Source: Lacrimispora xylanisolvens (lineage in GTDB: Bacteria; Bacillota; Clostridia; Lachnospirales; Lachnospiraceae). Taken from it: a DNA stretch of 64,000 nt. The notes beneath the pieces were generated by a model that was not told the DNA's origin, searched no databases, and was given only the letters and a program-made list of their open reading frames with translations. A program made the translations under genes and the position numbers. Location: NCBI RefSeq assembly GCF_002934545.1, contig NZ_PTJA01000001.1, forward strand, positions 186,001 to 250,000, given 5' to 3'. Shown piece by piece: positions 1 to 9,151 of the stretch; position 1 is the first letter of the stretch; each line of letters begins with the position of its first letter.

Positions 1-516
1 TCCGGTGCTCTTGGAAGCTCTATTTTAAAGATTGCCAGTCAAATCTGCGATCACATAATAGTCGCTGATATTCAGGATGATAAGCTTGAGACGGCGAAAG
101 CAAATGGTGCAAAATACACGATTAACGTATTAAATGAGGATCTTGTGGAGAAAGTAAAAGAATACACCCATATGCATGGAGCCACCGTATCCATCGATGC
201 TGTCTGCAACAAGGATTCCCTGATCCGCCTTTTAAATGCCACCGGAAACGCAGGAAAGGTTATCACCATGGGATTTTCAACTGCCCCCACAGAGATCAAT
301 CAGTTTGCCATAACAGCCAAGGAGCTTGATGTGAGAGGCTCCAGACTTCAGAATAAAATGTTTGGAAAAGCTATTAATTTGATTCAGGAGGGAAAACTGG
401 ATCTGACCGGTTCTGTTTCCCACACATTCCCGCTTATTAAGGCTCAGGAGGCCTTTGATTTTGTGGATAGTCATGATCCATCTATCCGCAAGATTATTCT
501 TACATTTGATTTTTAA
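1..516 (+). CDS. Zinc-type alcohol dehydrogenase (MDR family), 3' part only
   Basis: The window opens inside this gene; 171 codons and the stop are present. The visible part begins in the Rossmann-fold nucleotide loop (SGALGSS) and continues through an acidic beta-strand end (VADIQDDK) expected for NAD(H) recognition, then the usual DAVCN and GKVITMGF segments of zinc-binding dehydrogenases. The catalytic zinc site and N-terminal half lie before base 1, so substrate cannot be assigned; sorbitol or threonine dehydrogenase-like enzymes and general alcohol dehydrogenases share this C-terminal layout. The gene ends at a strong hairpin just downstream. Confidence 0.8.
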   Translation, partial: SGALGSSILKIASQICDHIIVADIQDDKLETAKANGAKYTINVLNEDLVEKVKEYTHMHGATVSIDAVCNKDSLIRLLNATGNAGKVITMGFSTAPTEINQFAITAKELDVRGSRLQNKMFGKAINLIQEGKLDLTGSVSHTFPLIKAQEAFDFVDSHDPSIRKIILTFDF

Positions 517-541
517 AACCCCACTCTCTCTCTAAAAGAAG

Positions 542-581
542 AGGTTCCTTCTGCTTATTAAAACAGAAGGAACCTTTTCTT
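542..581. terminator. Intrinsic terminator, probably bidirectional
   Basis: A perfect 12-bp stem (542-553 with 564-575, arm AGGTTCCTTCTG) and a 10-nt loop are followed by a T-rich run on the plus strand. On the minus strand the hairpin covers the stop codon of the M28 peptidase and is followed by CTTCTTTT. It separates two convergent genes. Confidence 0.85.
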
Positions 582-1385
582 TTTATCAAAAGACCTGTGA
601 AGTGCATCGGTCAAATAATCGTATATCCGATTCATGGCTGCTAATTCAACCCATTCCGGAGTATCCCGGTATCCGCCGTGCATGGTAGTGGAAATCTCCA
701 TCTGATCCAGGATCATATGAAATTCCGGGGGTCTGCCTAATAAACCACTGCCCATCCTGGAAAGAGCATTTAGATACTGGATATCCCATCTTGGAACGCT
801 GGCAATACTGATTGCCGGAGTCCGGCTGCCGGAAAAGGAAGCTTCATCACTTCCCGGGAGATATTTTACAAGCACACCGTTATGGTCTGCCAGGACTTCT
901 TTTCTGCAAAATGCTTCCACTCCCGGCTTTCGTTCATATCCCCGGCTGTTAACCGCAATGGTATCCCCATAACCGCACACATCCAGATTAATAACTCCTG
1001 TTATCTCCTGATGATTCATGGAAGCAGCATAGAGTCTGCTCCCGGTATTACCGGTTTCTTCCCCATCAAAAAATGCAAATCTTGCAGGAAAATTCTCTTC
1101 TTTCAGTTTTCCCGCAAGAGTGATGAGTATGCACAAAGCAGCAGCATTATCATTGGCGCCAAAGCTGCCGGGCACTGCATCATAATGAGCACAGAAAAGA
1201 GGACCGGGATCACTGTTCCATGGTGCCAGAATATAGTTATAAATCCCTCTTGGAGCCTTTTGGGAAGGAGGATCCTCCTGTAGATCAAAATCCAGATGCT
1301 CCTTTACAAGAACTTCCCTGAGCGCATTGCGTCTCTGATCCGGATCTTTCAAAGAAAGCGTCTCCAGATAATGGTTTAATTCCAT
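558..1385 (-). CDS. M28-family zinc aminopeptidase-like protein
   Basis: A 275-residue protein with the metal-ligand series of co-catalytic zinc exopeptidases of family M28: H-x-D in CAHYDAVPG (about residues 66-68), the bridging Asp in GANDNAA, the catalytic Glu pair in DGEETG and a further Asp in NLDVCG. No signal peptide is visible, so a cytoplasmic peptidase or related deacylase is expected. ATG 1385 is preceded by GGAGG at good spacing. It is the last gene of the minus-strand run GntR - SDR - YhcH - M28, 13 bp after the YhcH stop. The physiological substrate is unknown. Confidence 0.8.
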   Translation of the reverse strand: MELNHYLETLSLKDPDQRRNALREVLVKEHLDFDLQEDPPSQKAPRGIYNYILAPWNSDPGPLFCAHYDAVPGSFGANDNAAALCILITLAGKLKEENFPARFAFFDGEETGNTGSRLYAASMNHQEITGVINLDVCGYGDTIAVNSRGYERKPGVEAFCRKEVLADHNGVLVKYLPGSDEASFSGSRTPAISIASVPRWDIQYLNALSRMGSGLLGRPPEFHMILDQMEISTTMHGGYRDTPEWVELAAMNRIYDYLTDALHRSFDKKKRFLLF

Positions 1386-1398
1386 ATTTGGTGACCTC

Positions 1399-1914
1399 CT
1401 AACGGGTACTGTCCGGCAGGCAGCTATCTAACGGTACTTTAATTACAATCTTTCTGATGGAAGACTTTGTATCCCCTGATTGAATTGCAGGAATATGCAC
1501 ATCCCAGGGGAAATAAATGGCAAAAGTTCCCGGTATCATATGAATCCGGCCTTCCTCAGCGGCGGGATCATTTTTATAAAAAAGAATATCTCTTGGAGTA
1601 TCAAGAAGATTCTCTTCAACCTGCCCGTTGCCGTCATCTGTGTAAAAGCCGGCCTCTTCCGGACCGCCGCAGGCGAGAAACTGTACATCAATATTCTTTC
1701 TGTGAATTTCAGGACGAAGTCCGCTCCGGTCACCGGTCTTTAAGTCAAGCACCTGAAGAATTACCGGGATACCATCTAAATCTATAGTAAACACCCCTGG
1801 TTCATGGGCTGCCATATCATGCTCGGTCAGATAACGGATCGCGCAGCTAAGAGGAGCAGGCAGAATGGCAAGCTGTTCTTTTAACATGGAACTATAAATA
1901 TTTCCGAAAATCAT
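1399..1914 (-). CDS. YhcH/YjgK/YiaL (DUF386) family protein
   Basis: A 171-residue protein with the family signatures EIHRKNIDVQFL and FAIYFPWDVHIPAI, which carry the His/Glu residues that bind metal in the cupin-like fold. Homologues sit in sialic acid and other sugar-acid operons and are proposed to act on sugar anomers or epimers; the exact reaction is not settled. An upstream TTG/ATG in frame (1932/1929) is possible, but GGAGG at 1923-1927 sits 8 bases before ATG 1914 and overlaps those codons, so 1914 is preferred. Its place between an SDR oxidoreductase and an M28 peptidase under a GntR regulator fits sugar-acid catabolism. Confidence 0.8.
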   Translation of the reverse strand: MIFGNIYSSMLKEQLAILPAPLSCAIRYLTEHDMAAHEPGVFTIDLDGIPVILQVLDLKTGDRSGLRPEIHRKNIDVQFLACGGPEEAGFYTDDGNGQVEENLLDTPRDILFYKNDPAAEEGRIHMIPGTFAIYFPWDVHIPAIQSGDTKSSIRKIVIKVPLDSCLPDSTR

Positions 1915-1958
1915 AATCGATTCCTCCATCAATTCTTATATTCTGATTTATGTGACCT

Positions 1959-2741
1959 TTACTGCATAGCGGTTAAACCGCCGTCTACACCAAGAATCTG
2001 TCCAGTTACAAAGGAAGAGGCATCGCTGCATAAAAATACCGCAGCTGCCGCAATATCTTCTTCCTGACCAATTCGTCCCAAAGGAATCCGTTTCGTTAAA
2101 GTCTGGTAAAACTCAGGATCATCCAGCTGAAAGGCGTTAATAGGGGTCCGGACAAAGGTTGGGGCAATGGCGTTACATGTGACTCCGTATTTGCCCCATT
2201 CGCAGGCAAGCTGTTTGGTATACATATTCACAGCCCCTTTGCTGGTGCAGTAAGCCAGGTAATCCTGTCCGGTTCCAATAAGGCCTTTTACCGATGACAG
2301 ATTTAAAATCCGTCCGTATCCAGATGGGATCATAAAACGTTTTCCCACAGCCCGGGTTACTGTATGAATTCCAAGCACATTTAAATCCATAACCTGTGCG
2401 AACACTTCTTCTTCGTAATCTTCGGCTGGAATCAGCCGGTTCATACCCGCGCTGTTCACTAAGATATCAAGGCTGCAAAATTCCCGGCTAATCTCGTCCA
2501 TCATTTCTTCTACCTTATGGCGATCTGTAATATCACAGCCGAGAGTGAGAAGTCGTCTGCCTTCCCTGTCTGCTGTTTCTCTTAAAAAACCGGCCTTTTC
2601 CGGATGCCCTCCGCAGACGGCAACATCGGCTCCGCTTTGAAGAAATGCTTTTGCAATGGAACTTCCAAGCCCGCCTGTGCCTCCGGCAATCAGAGCCTTT
2701 TTTCCAGTCAGGGCAAATCTGGTTTGTATACAATCATTCAT
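1959..2741 (-). CDS. SDR-family oxidoreductase, gluconate 5-dehydrogenase/KduD-like
   Basis: A 260-residue classical short-chain dehydrogenase. The coenzyme loop GGTGGLG is near the N-terminus, NSAG follows in the middle, and the catalytic Ser (LNLSS) and YxxxK (YCTSK) are intact. The closing VTGQILGVDGG segment is typical of gluconate 5-dehydrogenase and 2-deoxy-gluconate dehydrogenase relatives. ATG 2741 is chosen over an upstream in-frame start because it overlaps the GntR stop in an ATGAATGA arrangement and has AGGAA in front, implying translational coupling. Substrate by homology only: a keto-sugar acid or polyol. Confidence 0.82.
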   Translation of the reverse strand: MNDCIQTRFALTGKKALIAGGTGGLGSSIAKAFLQSGADVAVCGGHPEKAGFLRETADREGRRLLTLGCDITDRHKVEEMMDEISREFCSLDILVNSAGMNRLIPAEDYEEEVFAQVMDLNVLGIHTVTRAVGKRFMIPSGYGRILNLSSVKGLIGTGQDYLAYCTSKGAVNMYTKQLACEWGKYGVTCNAIAPTFVRTPINAFQLDDPEFYQTLTKRIPLGRIGQEEDIAAAAVFLCSDASSFVTGQILGVDGGLTAMQ

Positions 2742-3531
2742 CGTAGCTGATTCCTTTCTGATAGTAGGATGCCGCCGTATCATAACCTGGCTGGCTTTCA
2801 AGAAAATAATCCGGATAACACTCCTGCAAAGGTGGGATCAGAAGCTGTATCCGGGATAAATGATGACGGTAGATGGTGCATGCGCGATCGGTGTTTCTTG
2901 CAGCCAGTGCATCGGTAAGAGACGTAAGATCCTTTATAAAATCTTCTGTAACCGAAGAATCTGACGCAGCCAGATATAAAAGTCTCTGAAGATCCATACC
3001 GGCTTTCTGCACAGCCTCCCATATATAATTCATCTTTCCTCCCAGTTCATAAAGAAGATGGTAATAATCAGTAATTAACCGGACGGAGTGGGATAAATCT
3101 CCCTGAGCTAAATAGTCCTCCAGCTCCCGTAAATGGTGATAGAGGATATCAAACTGAGTGCCCTTGACATTCCGGATAAAGATATTCTGGATCATGGCTG
3201 TTCCAAGCTGCTTATGAATCCATAAGGTCTGCTCGATCCGAGCAGTATCGATCTTTGAAACAAACGCACCTTTCTGAGGAATAATATCAATCAGATTTTT
3301 TCTGGAAAGCTTGTACAGAGTATCGTGGACAGGAGTCCGGCTGATATTTAACGCATCTGCCAGTTCTACTTCGTTCATCTTTCTTCCGGGAGGAAGATGG
3401 AGATTTAAAATAAAATGCCGTATGATCCGGTACGCATACTGTCTTGCATCTTCCGTATGCCTTCTGGGCGGTAATTTTTGAAACGGTATGAGTGACATGT
3501 AAAACTCCGTTCTGCCGTATTGAGACGGCAT
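2734..3531 (-). CDS. GntR/FadR-type transcriptional regulator with FCD domain
   Basis: A 265-residue regulator: N-terminal winged helix (about residues 25-95, with LPPGRKMNEVELADALNISR, characteristic of GntR) followed by an all-helical ligand domain of FCD type (about 100-235) with a His pattern that could hold a metal and an organic acid. It is the first gene of its operon, so it probably controls itself, the SDR, YhcH and M28 genes. Two starts are possible: ATG 3531 (GGAAG ahead) and ATG 3498 (GGAG ahead, 6-base spacer). Confidence 0.82.
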   Translation of the reverse strand: MPSQYGRTEFYMSLIPFQKLPPRRHTEDARQYAYRIIRHFILNLHLPPGRKMNEVELADALNISRTPVHDTLYKLSRKNLIDIIPQKGAFVSKIDTARIEQTLWIHKQLGTAMIQNIFIRNVKGTQFDILYHHLRELEDYLAQGDLSHSVRLITDYYHLLYELGGKMNYIWEAVQKAGMDLQRLLYLAASDSSVTEDFIKDLTSLTDALAARNTDRACTIYRHHLSRIQLLIPPLQECYPDYFLESQPGYDTAASYYQKGISYDE

Positions 3532-3543
3532 ATTTCTTCCTAT

Positions 3544-3573
3544 ATTATACCATGAATTTTGTTATTTGGTAAA
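3544..3573 (-). promoter_or_regulatory. Promoter of the GntR-SDR-YhcH-M28 operon
   Basis: On the minus strand TTTACC (3568-3573) and TATAAT (3544-3549) are separated by 18 bases, close in front of the GntR start. The -10 is perfect, the -35 matches 4 of 6. Confidence 0.6.
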
Positions 3574-3576
3574 CCC

Positions 3577-3593
3577 TTATGATAAAATCATGA
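3577..3593. promoter_or_regulatory. Dyad next to the GntR promoter, candidate operator
   Basis: TTATGAT-AAA-ATCATGA is a 7+3+7 inverted repeat with one mismatch lying just upstream of the -35 box. Its position fits an operator for the adjacent GntR protein, but it does not match the usual FCD-type half-site, so the assignment is tentative. Confidence 0.3.
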
Positions 3594-3654
3594 CATTCAT
3601 GGAATGAAAATATTCGTTACAAAAATCTTAATTAATATTTAAAAAATTAACGGG

Positions 3655-3683
3655 TTGTTACCACTGGGATTTTATGCTATAAT
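3655..3683 (+). promoter_or_regulatory. Promoter of the 201-aa lipoprotein gene
   Basis: TTGTTA (3655-3660), 17-base spacer, perfect TATAAT (3678-3683), about 60 bases before the start codon. Confidence 0.65.
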
Positions 3684-3749
3684 TTTACTGCTTTCGATTT
3701 TACATATAAAAGCAGGGGGATTGCCAATACCAATTGACGAGGAGAAATT

Positions 3750-4355
3750 ATGAAAAAGAGAATTTATTCTATCTTACTGGCCTGTTTATTAATTGCAGCA
3801 CTTGCAGGCTGCGGTAAAAAGGCAGAAGCCGTTGCAACAGAAACAACTGTTGCTGAATCACAGGTAACAACAGAGGCAACAACAGAAGAAAGCAAAGCAG
3901 CTGAAGCCAGCGCAGACGCTTTCACAGCATTTGAAGATCCAAACGGATTATTTACAGCCAGCTACCCGGGAACACCCAAAGAGATGAAGCAGTCAGCTTC
4001 TTCTGAAGGAACCACAATCGATCTGTATTCTTATATGCTTGAGCAGGAAGATGCGCTTTATAATGTTATGTACAGTGTCATACCTGAGGGTGCGTCAGGA
4101 GATCCTGCCGCTATGTTAGAAGGCGCAGTTGCTAATATTCCCTATACCATTGAGGACAGCAAGGATATTACCCTTGGAGAATACCAGGGTAAAGAATTAA
4201 AATACAGTGCTCCGCTGGGATCTGATACCATCGTCTTCTATCACAGAGTATATATCACAGGAGATTATATTTACCAGCTTCAGGCAGTGTCTGAATCAGG
4301 AGAAAGAACACCGGAAATTGACACTTTCTTTAATTCCTTTGCACTTAAAAAATAA
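3750..4355 (+). CDS. Putative lipoprotein of unknown function
   Basis: A 201-residue protein with a type II signal peptide (lipobox ending LAGC, acylated Cys21), a Thr/Glu/Ala-rich spacer (about residues 25-55) and one globular extracytoplasmic domain (about 60-201) opening with FTASYPGTPKE. That opening resembles small surface domains found in many bacteria, but I do not recognise a function. ATG 3750 follows GAGGAG at good distance. It is monocistronic: own promoter upstream and a terminator shared with the convergent transporter operon downstream. Confidence 0.75.
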   Translation: MKKRIYSILLACLLIAALAGCGKKAEAVATETTVAESQVTTEATTEESKAAEASADAFTAFEDPNGLFTASYPGTPKEMKQSASSEGTTIDLYSYMLEQEDALYNVMYSVIPEGASGDPAAMLEGAVANIPYTIEDSKDITLGEYQGKELKYSAPLGSDTIVFYHRVYITGDYIYQLQAVSESGERTPEIDTFFNSFALKK

Positions 4356-4434
4356 TATGCAGTAACCGATCATCAGGATTCCCCAATTCTGTTCATTATG
4401 TATAGTTAGAAAGATTCCCGTTTTAAAAGACAGG

Positions 4435-4484
4435 AAAATCCCCGTGAGAGAAGTATTTCCATACTTGCTTTCACGGGGATTTTT
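4435..4484. terminator. Bidirectional terminator between convergent genes
   Basis: AAAATCCCCGTGA (4435-4447) pairs exactly with TCACGGGGATTTT (4471-4483); the A/T ends give U-tracts on both strands. It lies between the lipoprotein gene and the BMP gene. Confidence 0.85.
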
Positions 4485-4486
4485 AA

Positions 4487-5560
4487 TTACTGAATAAAGG
4501 TTCCTGCCTTAATCTGATCAACTATTTCTTTATACTGTGTCTGAATATCCTGTGGAACTAAATTGGAAAATGTTCCGATACTTAAGCATCCGTTGCTTAA
4601 ATCACCGTAGATGGTTTTGCCGCCAAAGGTATCTGCTTCCACATCCTTCATACAGGCTTTTAATAAAGCCGCGTTGTCGGTCACAACAGAGCAGATGATA
4701 ATTTTGTGATCAGCAGAACCTAAATCACCTGGCTGACCGATATCGTATCTGCCCTCTGATCCGGCCAGTGCTTCCCGTGCTCCGGTATCAACTGCGGAGG
4801 CATCACCAAACATAACGTCAACATCATAGGTGGAAACCATGGAGGAAGCGATTTCCTTACCCTTGGCAGTATCGCTGAAAGAGCCTGCATAAGCAGAGGA
4901 AACTTTAATATCAGGATTTACTTTTTTGGCTGCCTTTTCATAGCATTCCAGCTTCGCCTTTGTGGTATCCAGCTCCATACCGCCGATAAATCCGATGTTG
5001 TTGGTCTTGCTCATAAGACCTGCCAGAGCACCTGCCATGTAACCGATCTGCTTTGCATCAGGAAGAATGGAGGTGATGTTTTCTGTTTCAACAGTACCAT
5101 TTAACAGAGCAAACTTGATGTCCGGATATTCTTCTGCTACCTGCTTAACTGCATCGGTATACTGATTGCCTGGTGCGAAGATCAGGTTGTAACCCAGTTC
5201 TGCGTAATCGGTCATAACTGTGGCAAAATCAGCAGTCGCTACATTGTCTGTATACACAGTTTCCCAGCCGCTGTCTTTTGCTGCATTTACCATAGCCTGA
5301 TAGCAGCTTGCGCCCCAGCCTCCGTCAGAAACAGAAGAGTCAAGGACCATGGCCACTTTATAGCCGGATGCTTTTGATGAGTCAGCAGCCTTTGTTTCTT
5401 CTGCTTTTGTGGTTTCTGCCTTTGTGGTCTCCGCTGCAGAAGTTTCTGCTGATGAGCCTGCCGCTTTTGTTGGTGCAGCCGCGCTGCCGCATGCGGCCAG
5501 GCTCATGGCTGTAAGGACTGCGGCCATGATAAGAGATGCTGTTTTCATAGTCTTTTTCAT
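4487..5560 (-). CDS. BMP-family ABC transporter substrate-binding lipoprotein
   Basis: A 357-residue lipoprotein: lipobox LAAC with Cys24, a Ser/Ala/Thr/Lys linker with repeated TTKAE-type units (about 35-60), then the PnrA/BmpA fold (about 62-357) with family segments VSDGGWGASCYQAM, LIFAPGNQYTDAV, IGYMAGALAGLMSKT and NIGFIGGME. Proteins of this family bind purine nucleosides or related compounds. A longer in-frame extension exists upstream, but ATG 5560 has AAGGAGG in front and starts a proper signal peptide. Last gene of the TetR-ATPase-permease-permease-BMP operon. Confidence 0.9.
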   Translation of the reverse strand: MKKTMKTASLIMAAVLTAMSLAACGSAAAPTKAAGSSAETSAAETTKAETTKAEETKAADSSKASGYKVAMVLDSSVSDGGWGASCYQAMVNAAKDSGWETVYTDNVATADFATVMTDYAELGYNLIFAPGNQYTDAVKQVAEEYPDIKFALLNGTVETENITSILPDAKQIGYMAGALAGLMSKTNNIGFIGGMELDTTKAKLECYEKAAKKVNPDIKVSSAYAGSFSDTAKGKEIASSMVSTYDVDVMFGDASAVDTGAREALAGSEGRYDIGQPGDLGSADHKIIICSVVTDNAALLKACMKDVEADTFGGKTIYGDLSNGCLSIGTFSNLVPQDIQTQYKEIVDQIKAGTFIQ

Positions 5561-5621
5561 AATAAATCCTCCTTTTATGTTTGAAAAAATATATAATCGC
5601 AGGGCTGTCCTGGAATTATCA

Positions 5622-6563
5622 TCATCGTTCTTCCCTGTAATAGGGCTGTCCGTTGGCTTTTGGTCCGCTTTTTCGTATTCCGAAAAATGCAAGAACAAAC
5701 AGGGTACACAGATAGGGGATCATCTGGAGAAGCTGGTAGGGGGTGGACGGACTTAACAGCTGGAGCCGGATCTGCAGTGCATCACAAAATCCAAAAAGCA
5801 GGCAGGCTAACAATACACCGGAAGGCATCCAACGCCCGAATATAACAGCTGAAAGAGCAATAAACCCACGGCCTGCCACAATTCCCTCGGAGTAGGTGCT
5901 GGTGTAGCAGATGGTTAAATACGCTCCGCCGATTCCCGCAAGTGCGCCACAGATGATGCAGGCAATGTATTTTTGAAGCACAACATTGATTCCCAGTGTT
6001 TCTGCCGCTTTGGGAAATTCGCCTACGGCTTTAAAATTAAGTCCTGCTTTCGTCCTGTTAAAGAACACTGCAGTGACAGGTACCAGCAGATATGCCATGT
6101 ATACCAGTGGTATGTGGTTGAAAAACAAAGGTCCAAGTACCGGAATACTGCTAAGGACCGGAATGGGCATTGCTTTCATGGATACACCCTGGATCAGTGT
6201 TGAGGTATCGGAAAAGGATAGGCGGTAGATAAAGGAAGCCAGTGCCGGTGCAAAAATATTAATTGCCATACCATAAACAATCTGGGGAGCACATAAACGG
6301 ATGGTACAGAATGCATAAATCATATTAATGGCAACGCCTGACAGGGCACCAGCCAGAATACCGGTTGTAGGGCTCCCGGTTTTATAACCGATTAAGAAAC
6401 CAATTAATGCGCCAAAGGACATGATTCCGTCAAGACCGATATTGACCAGTCCCGCCCGTTCGGAGTAGGTTTCAGCCAGTGCAACAAACAGAATGGGAGT
6501 TGCCATTCGAATGGTAGAAAGAAGCAGTTCTGTGAGAAAATTCATGTTGAAAAATGCATCCAT
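5622..6563 (-). CDS. ABC transporter permease, BMP/nucleoside type (NupQ-like)
   Basis: A 313-residue integral membrane protein of the branched-chain/nucleoside permease class with about eight hydrophobic segments. The opening LLLSTIRMATPILFVALAETYSERAGLVNIGLDGIMS is diagnostic of the second permease of BMP-type importers such as NupQ/YufQ (only the first part is cited here as landmark). Its ATG overlaps the TGA of the preceding permease gene (TGATG), indicating coupled translation. It should form the heterodimeric channel with the product of 6563-7624. Confidence 0.88.
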   Translation of the reverse strand: MDAFFNMNFLTELLLSTIRMATPILFVALAETYSERAGLVNIGLDGIMSFGALIGFLIGYKTGSPTTGILAGALSGVAINMIYAFCTIRLCAPQIVYGMAINIFAPALASFIYRLSFSDTSTLIQGVSMKAMPIPVLSSIPVLGPLFFNHIPLVYMAYLLVPVTAVFFNRTKAGLNFKAVGEFPKAAETLGINVVLQKYIACIICGALAGIGGAYLTICYTSTYSEGIVAGRGFIALSAVIFGRWMPSGVLLACLLFGFCDALQIRLQLLSPSTPYQLLQMIPYLCTLFVLAFFGIRKSGPKANGQPYYREER

Positions 6564-7624
6564 CAGTTGGTAACCTCCTTTTTCCCCATATGGCTGTTTA
6601 TGTATTGTCTGATTGCGGGAAGCTTTAGCAGCGCTGTACCAGCCACCGCAAATATAATTACCAATGCCTGAATGATATCAACCACTGCGGTAGGAATCTG
6701 CATACCGGTCTGCAAGGTACTTGCCCCTTTTCTAAGTACGGCAAAGATAAATGCAACTGCAGCAGTTCCGATGGGATTAAGCTGGGCAATCAGTGCGATT
6801 GCCACTCCGTCAAAGCCGAAACCCTGTCCAAATCCCCCCATCAGTCTTAACTGTTTTCCGTGAAGCTCTACACTTCCGCCCAGCCCGGCAACCGCTCCAG
6901 AGGCAATAAAAGAGAAGAGTACATACCGGTTTACGGGAAAACCATTGAAAAATGCGGCAGTTGAATTTAAGCCCACTGCCCTCAGTTTGAATCCCTTAGA
7001 GGTATAGAATAAAAAGTAATACCCTGCAAATGCCAGAAATAAAGCAACCCATACACCCCAGTGGACAGGAAAGCTTTTTGATACAACTGCCAGTTTGGTG
7101 CTGTCAGGGATTGCAAAGGTCTGGGGTACACTTCCGTCACGTAAAAGGGTGGTATAAACGTAACCCATAAAAAGGGTTGCCACGTAATTCAGCATGATGC
7201 TGACAATCATTTCATTTAAGCCTCTTGTAATCTTTAAAATTCCTGGAATTGCACCCCATACGGCTCCTGCCGCAGCGCCGATGAGAAGGCTGAGCAATAT
7301 TCCTGCAATTCCTCCGATCCCGGTCTTGGTTACAAAAAAGATGCTGGCGACGGCACCCATAACAAACTGGCCTTCGCCTCCAAGGTTAAAAACACCGCAT
7401 TTATACGAAAATGCTGCAGTCAGTCCGGTAAATATTAAAGGACAGGCGATTACAAGGGTCTGGGCGATCTTTCTGCTGCTTCCAAAAGCGCCGGAAAACA
7501 GAAATCCATATGCCTGAAAGGGATTTTTACCCAGGCAGATCATAATAATCCCTCCGATGATAAATGCCACCAGAATGGATAACACGGGCACGATGACTTT
7601 CATTAAATTTTCTTTTTGCTTCAT
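6563..7624 (-). CDS. ABC transporter permease, BMP/nucleoside type (NupP-like)
   Basis: A 353-residue permease with about nine to ten membrane segments. The family landmarks are FSYKCGVFNLGGEGQF near residue 75 and the cytoplasmic coupling region GLNEMIVSIMLNY. It pairs with NupQ-like permease in importers for nucleosides. The start lies 3 bases after the ATPase stop; the ribosome site GGGG is inside the end of the ATPase gene. Confidence 0.88.
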   Translation of the reverse strand: MKQKENLMKVIVPVLSILVAFIIGGIIMICLGKNPFQAYGFLFSGAFGSSRKIAQTLVIACPLIFTGLTAAFSYKCGVFNLGGEGQFVMGAVASIFFVTKTGIGGIAGILLSLLIGAAAGAVWGAIPGILKITRGLNEMIVSIMLNYVATLFMGYVYTTLLRDGSVPQTFAIPDSTKLAVVSKSFPVHWGVWVALFLAFAGYYFLFYTSKGFKLRAVGLNSTAAFFNGFPVNRYVLFSFIASGAVAGLGGSVELHGKQLRLMGGFGQGFGFDGVAIALIAQLNPIGTAAVAFIFAVLRKGASTLQTGMQIPTAVVDIIQALVIIFAVAGTALLKLPAIRQYINSHMGKKEVTN

Positions 7625-7627
7625 GTC

Positions 7628-9142
7628 CTAATTCCCCTTTCCTGCCATTGCAAGTGAGATTTGTTCAATGGGCGGGTTAACTCCTGAGTAGGTTCCCATG
7701 ACCTGACCCTCGAACATAACCAGAATCCGGTCTGATAAATTGAGAATTTCATCAAAATCAGCACTGATTAACAAAATCGCACAGCCCTGATCCCTGGCAG
7801 CAGCCATAGTATCATGAACATAACGGGCGGCGCCAATATCCAGGCCTCTGGTTGGATGAACCGCAATCAGAAGTTCCGGGTCATTTTCCATTTCTCTGGC
7901 AAGTATAATTTTCTGCTGGTTTCCTCCGGATAAGTTTCGTACCTCCTGCTCAATGGAGGCGCAGCGGATATCATTTTTTTCCTTCATTTCAAGTGCAAAT
8001 TTTGTAATGGCTTTGTTCTTTAAGAGTGCTCCGTGTCCATAGGAAAAACGGGCTTCCTCTGTGGCTTTTAAAATCAGATTTTCCCTGACTGTCATATTGC
8101 CGATCAGTCCCATCTTATTACGGTCTTCCGGAACATGGGAAACGTGGGAGAGAATAAAGCCATTTGGAGCAAAACGGGATACGCGGGAGGCTTTTAACAT
8201 GACCTCTCCTTCTTCCGGTGCAATAATTCCGGCTGCAAGCTGCGCAAGCTGTGACTGACCGTTCCCGTCAACTCCTGCGATGCCAAGAATTTCTCCCTTT
8301 CGTATGGTAAGGCTTACCTGATTTAAGCCGCTGTGCTTGTGCTGCTTTTGATAGCTGATATTTTGAAAGCTTAGGACTTCATCTCCGTCAGAGGTGACCT
8401 TTTTATAATTACTGGGCACCATTTCCCTTCCGATCATTAAATTTGCCAGCTGAGTGCCATCAGTGTCCTCTTTGTTTAAGGTGGTGACGGTCTCACCTGC
8501 CCGCAAAATAGTAATTCTGTCACTGATGGAAAGAACCTCTCTCATCTTATGGGAAATAAATATTACAGATTTTTGTTCCCCAGTCAGTTTCCGGATTATG
8601 GAAAAAAGTCCTTCTGCTTCAATGTCGGTGAGCGCAGCAGTGGGTTCATCAAGTATAAGAAGTTCCGCTCCCCGGTAAAGAGCTTTTAATATTTCTACAC
8701 GCTGCTGGGCTCCTACGGAGATTTCAGTGATCTGCTTGTCCAGTTCCACGTCAAGACCATACTTTTCTGAAAGAGCCAGGATTTCCTTTCTTACCTGATC
8801 CTTTTTTATGAAGACAGAGGAATCCTTCCGGCTTCCAAGAATAATGTTTTCCAATACAGTCATGGCCTCTACAAGCATAAAATGCTGATGTACCATGCCA
8901 ATGCCCATTTTTACCGCTGCCTTTGGTGAGTCAATTTTCACTTTTTCACCACGCAGATAAATGGTTCCGGCAGTAGGCTGGTATAAGCCGATTAAAATAT
9001 TCATCAGGGTGCTTTTTCCTGCTCCGTTTTCTCCCAGCAGAGTATGTACTTCACCCTCCATTACAGAGAGATTGATATTGCGATTGGCATATACATCCCC
9101 AAACTGCTTGGTAATCTGCTCCATTTTCAGCAATTCCTTCAT
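7628..9142 (-). CDS. ABC transporter ATPase, two nucleotide-binding domains (NupO-like)
   Basis: A 504-residue double ATPase. The first domain has a perfect Walker A (GENGAGKST, about residue 38), a signature ISVGAQQRVEI and Walker B LLILDEPTAAL. The second has a degenerate Walker A (GVDGNGQSQ), signature LSGGNQQKIIL and a Walker B region LLIAVHPTRGLD in which the usual Glu is replaced by His. That pattern is normal for nucleoside and ribose-type fused ATPases in which only one site is fully active. Encoded 9 bases after the TetR gene with a GGAGG site. Confidence 0.9.
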   Translation of the reverse strand: MKELLKMEQITKQFGDVYANRNINLSVMEGEVHTLLGENGAGKSTLMNILIGLYQPTAGTIYLRGEKVKIDSPKAAVKMGIGMVHQHFMLVEAMTVLENIILGSRKDSSVFIKKDQVRKEILALSEKYGLDVELDKQITEISVGAQQRVEILKALYRGAELLILDEPTAALTDIEAEGLFSIIRKLTGEQKSVIFISHKMREVLSISDRITILRAGETVTTLNKEDTDGTQLANLMIGREMVPSNYKKVTSDGDEVLSFQNISYQKQHKHSGLNQVSLTIRKGEILGIAGVDGNGQSQLAQLAAGIIAPEEGEVMLKASRVSRFAPNGFILSHVSHVPEDRNKMGLIGNMTVRENLILKATEEARFSYGHGALLKNKAITKFALEMKEKNDIRCASIEQEVRNLSGGNQQKIILAREMENDPELLIAVHPTRGLDIGAARYVHDTMAAARDQGCAILLISADFDEILNLSDRILVMFEGQVMGTYSGVNPPIEQISLAMAGKGN

Positions 9143-9151
9143 TGGTTCCTC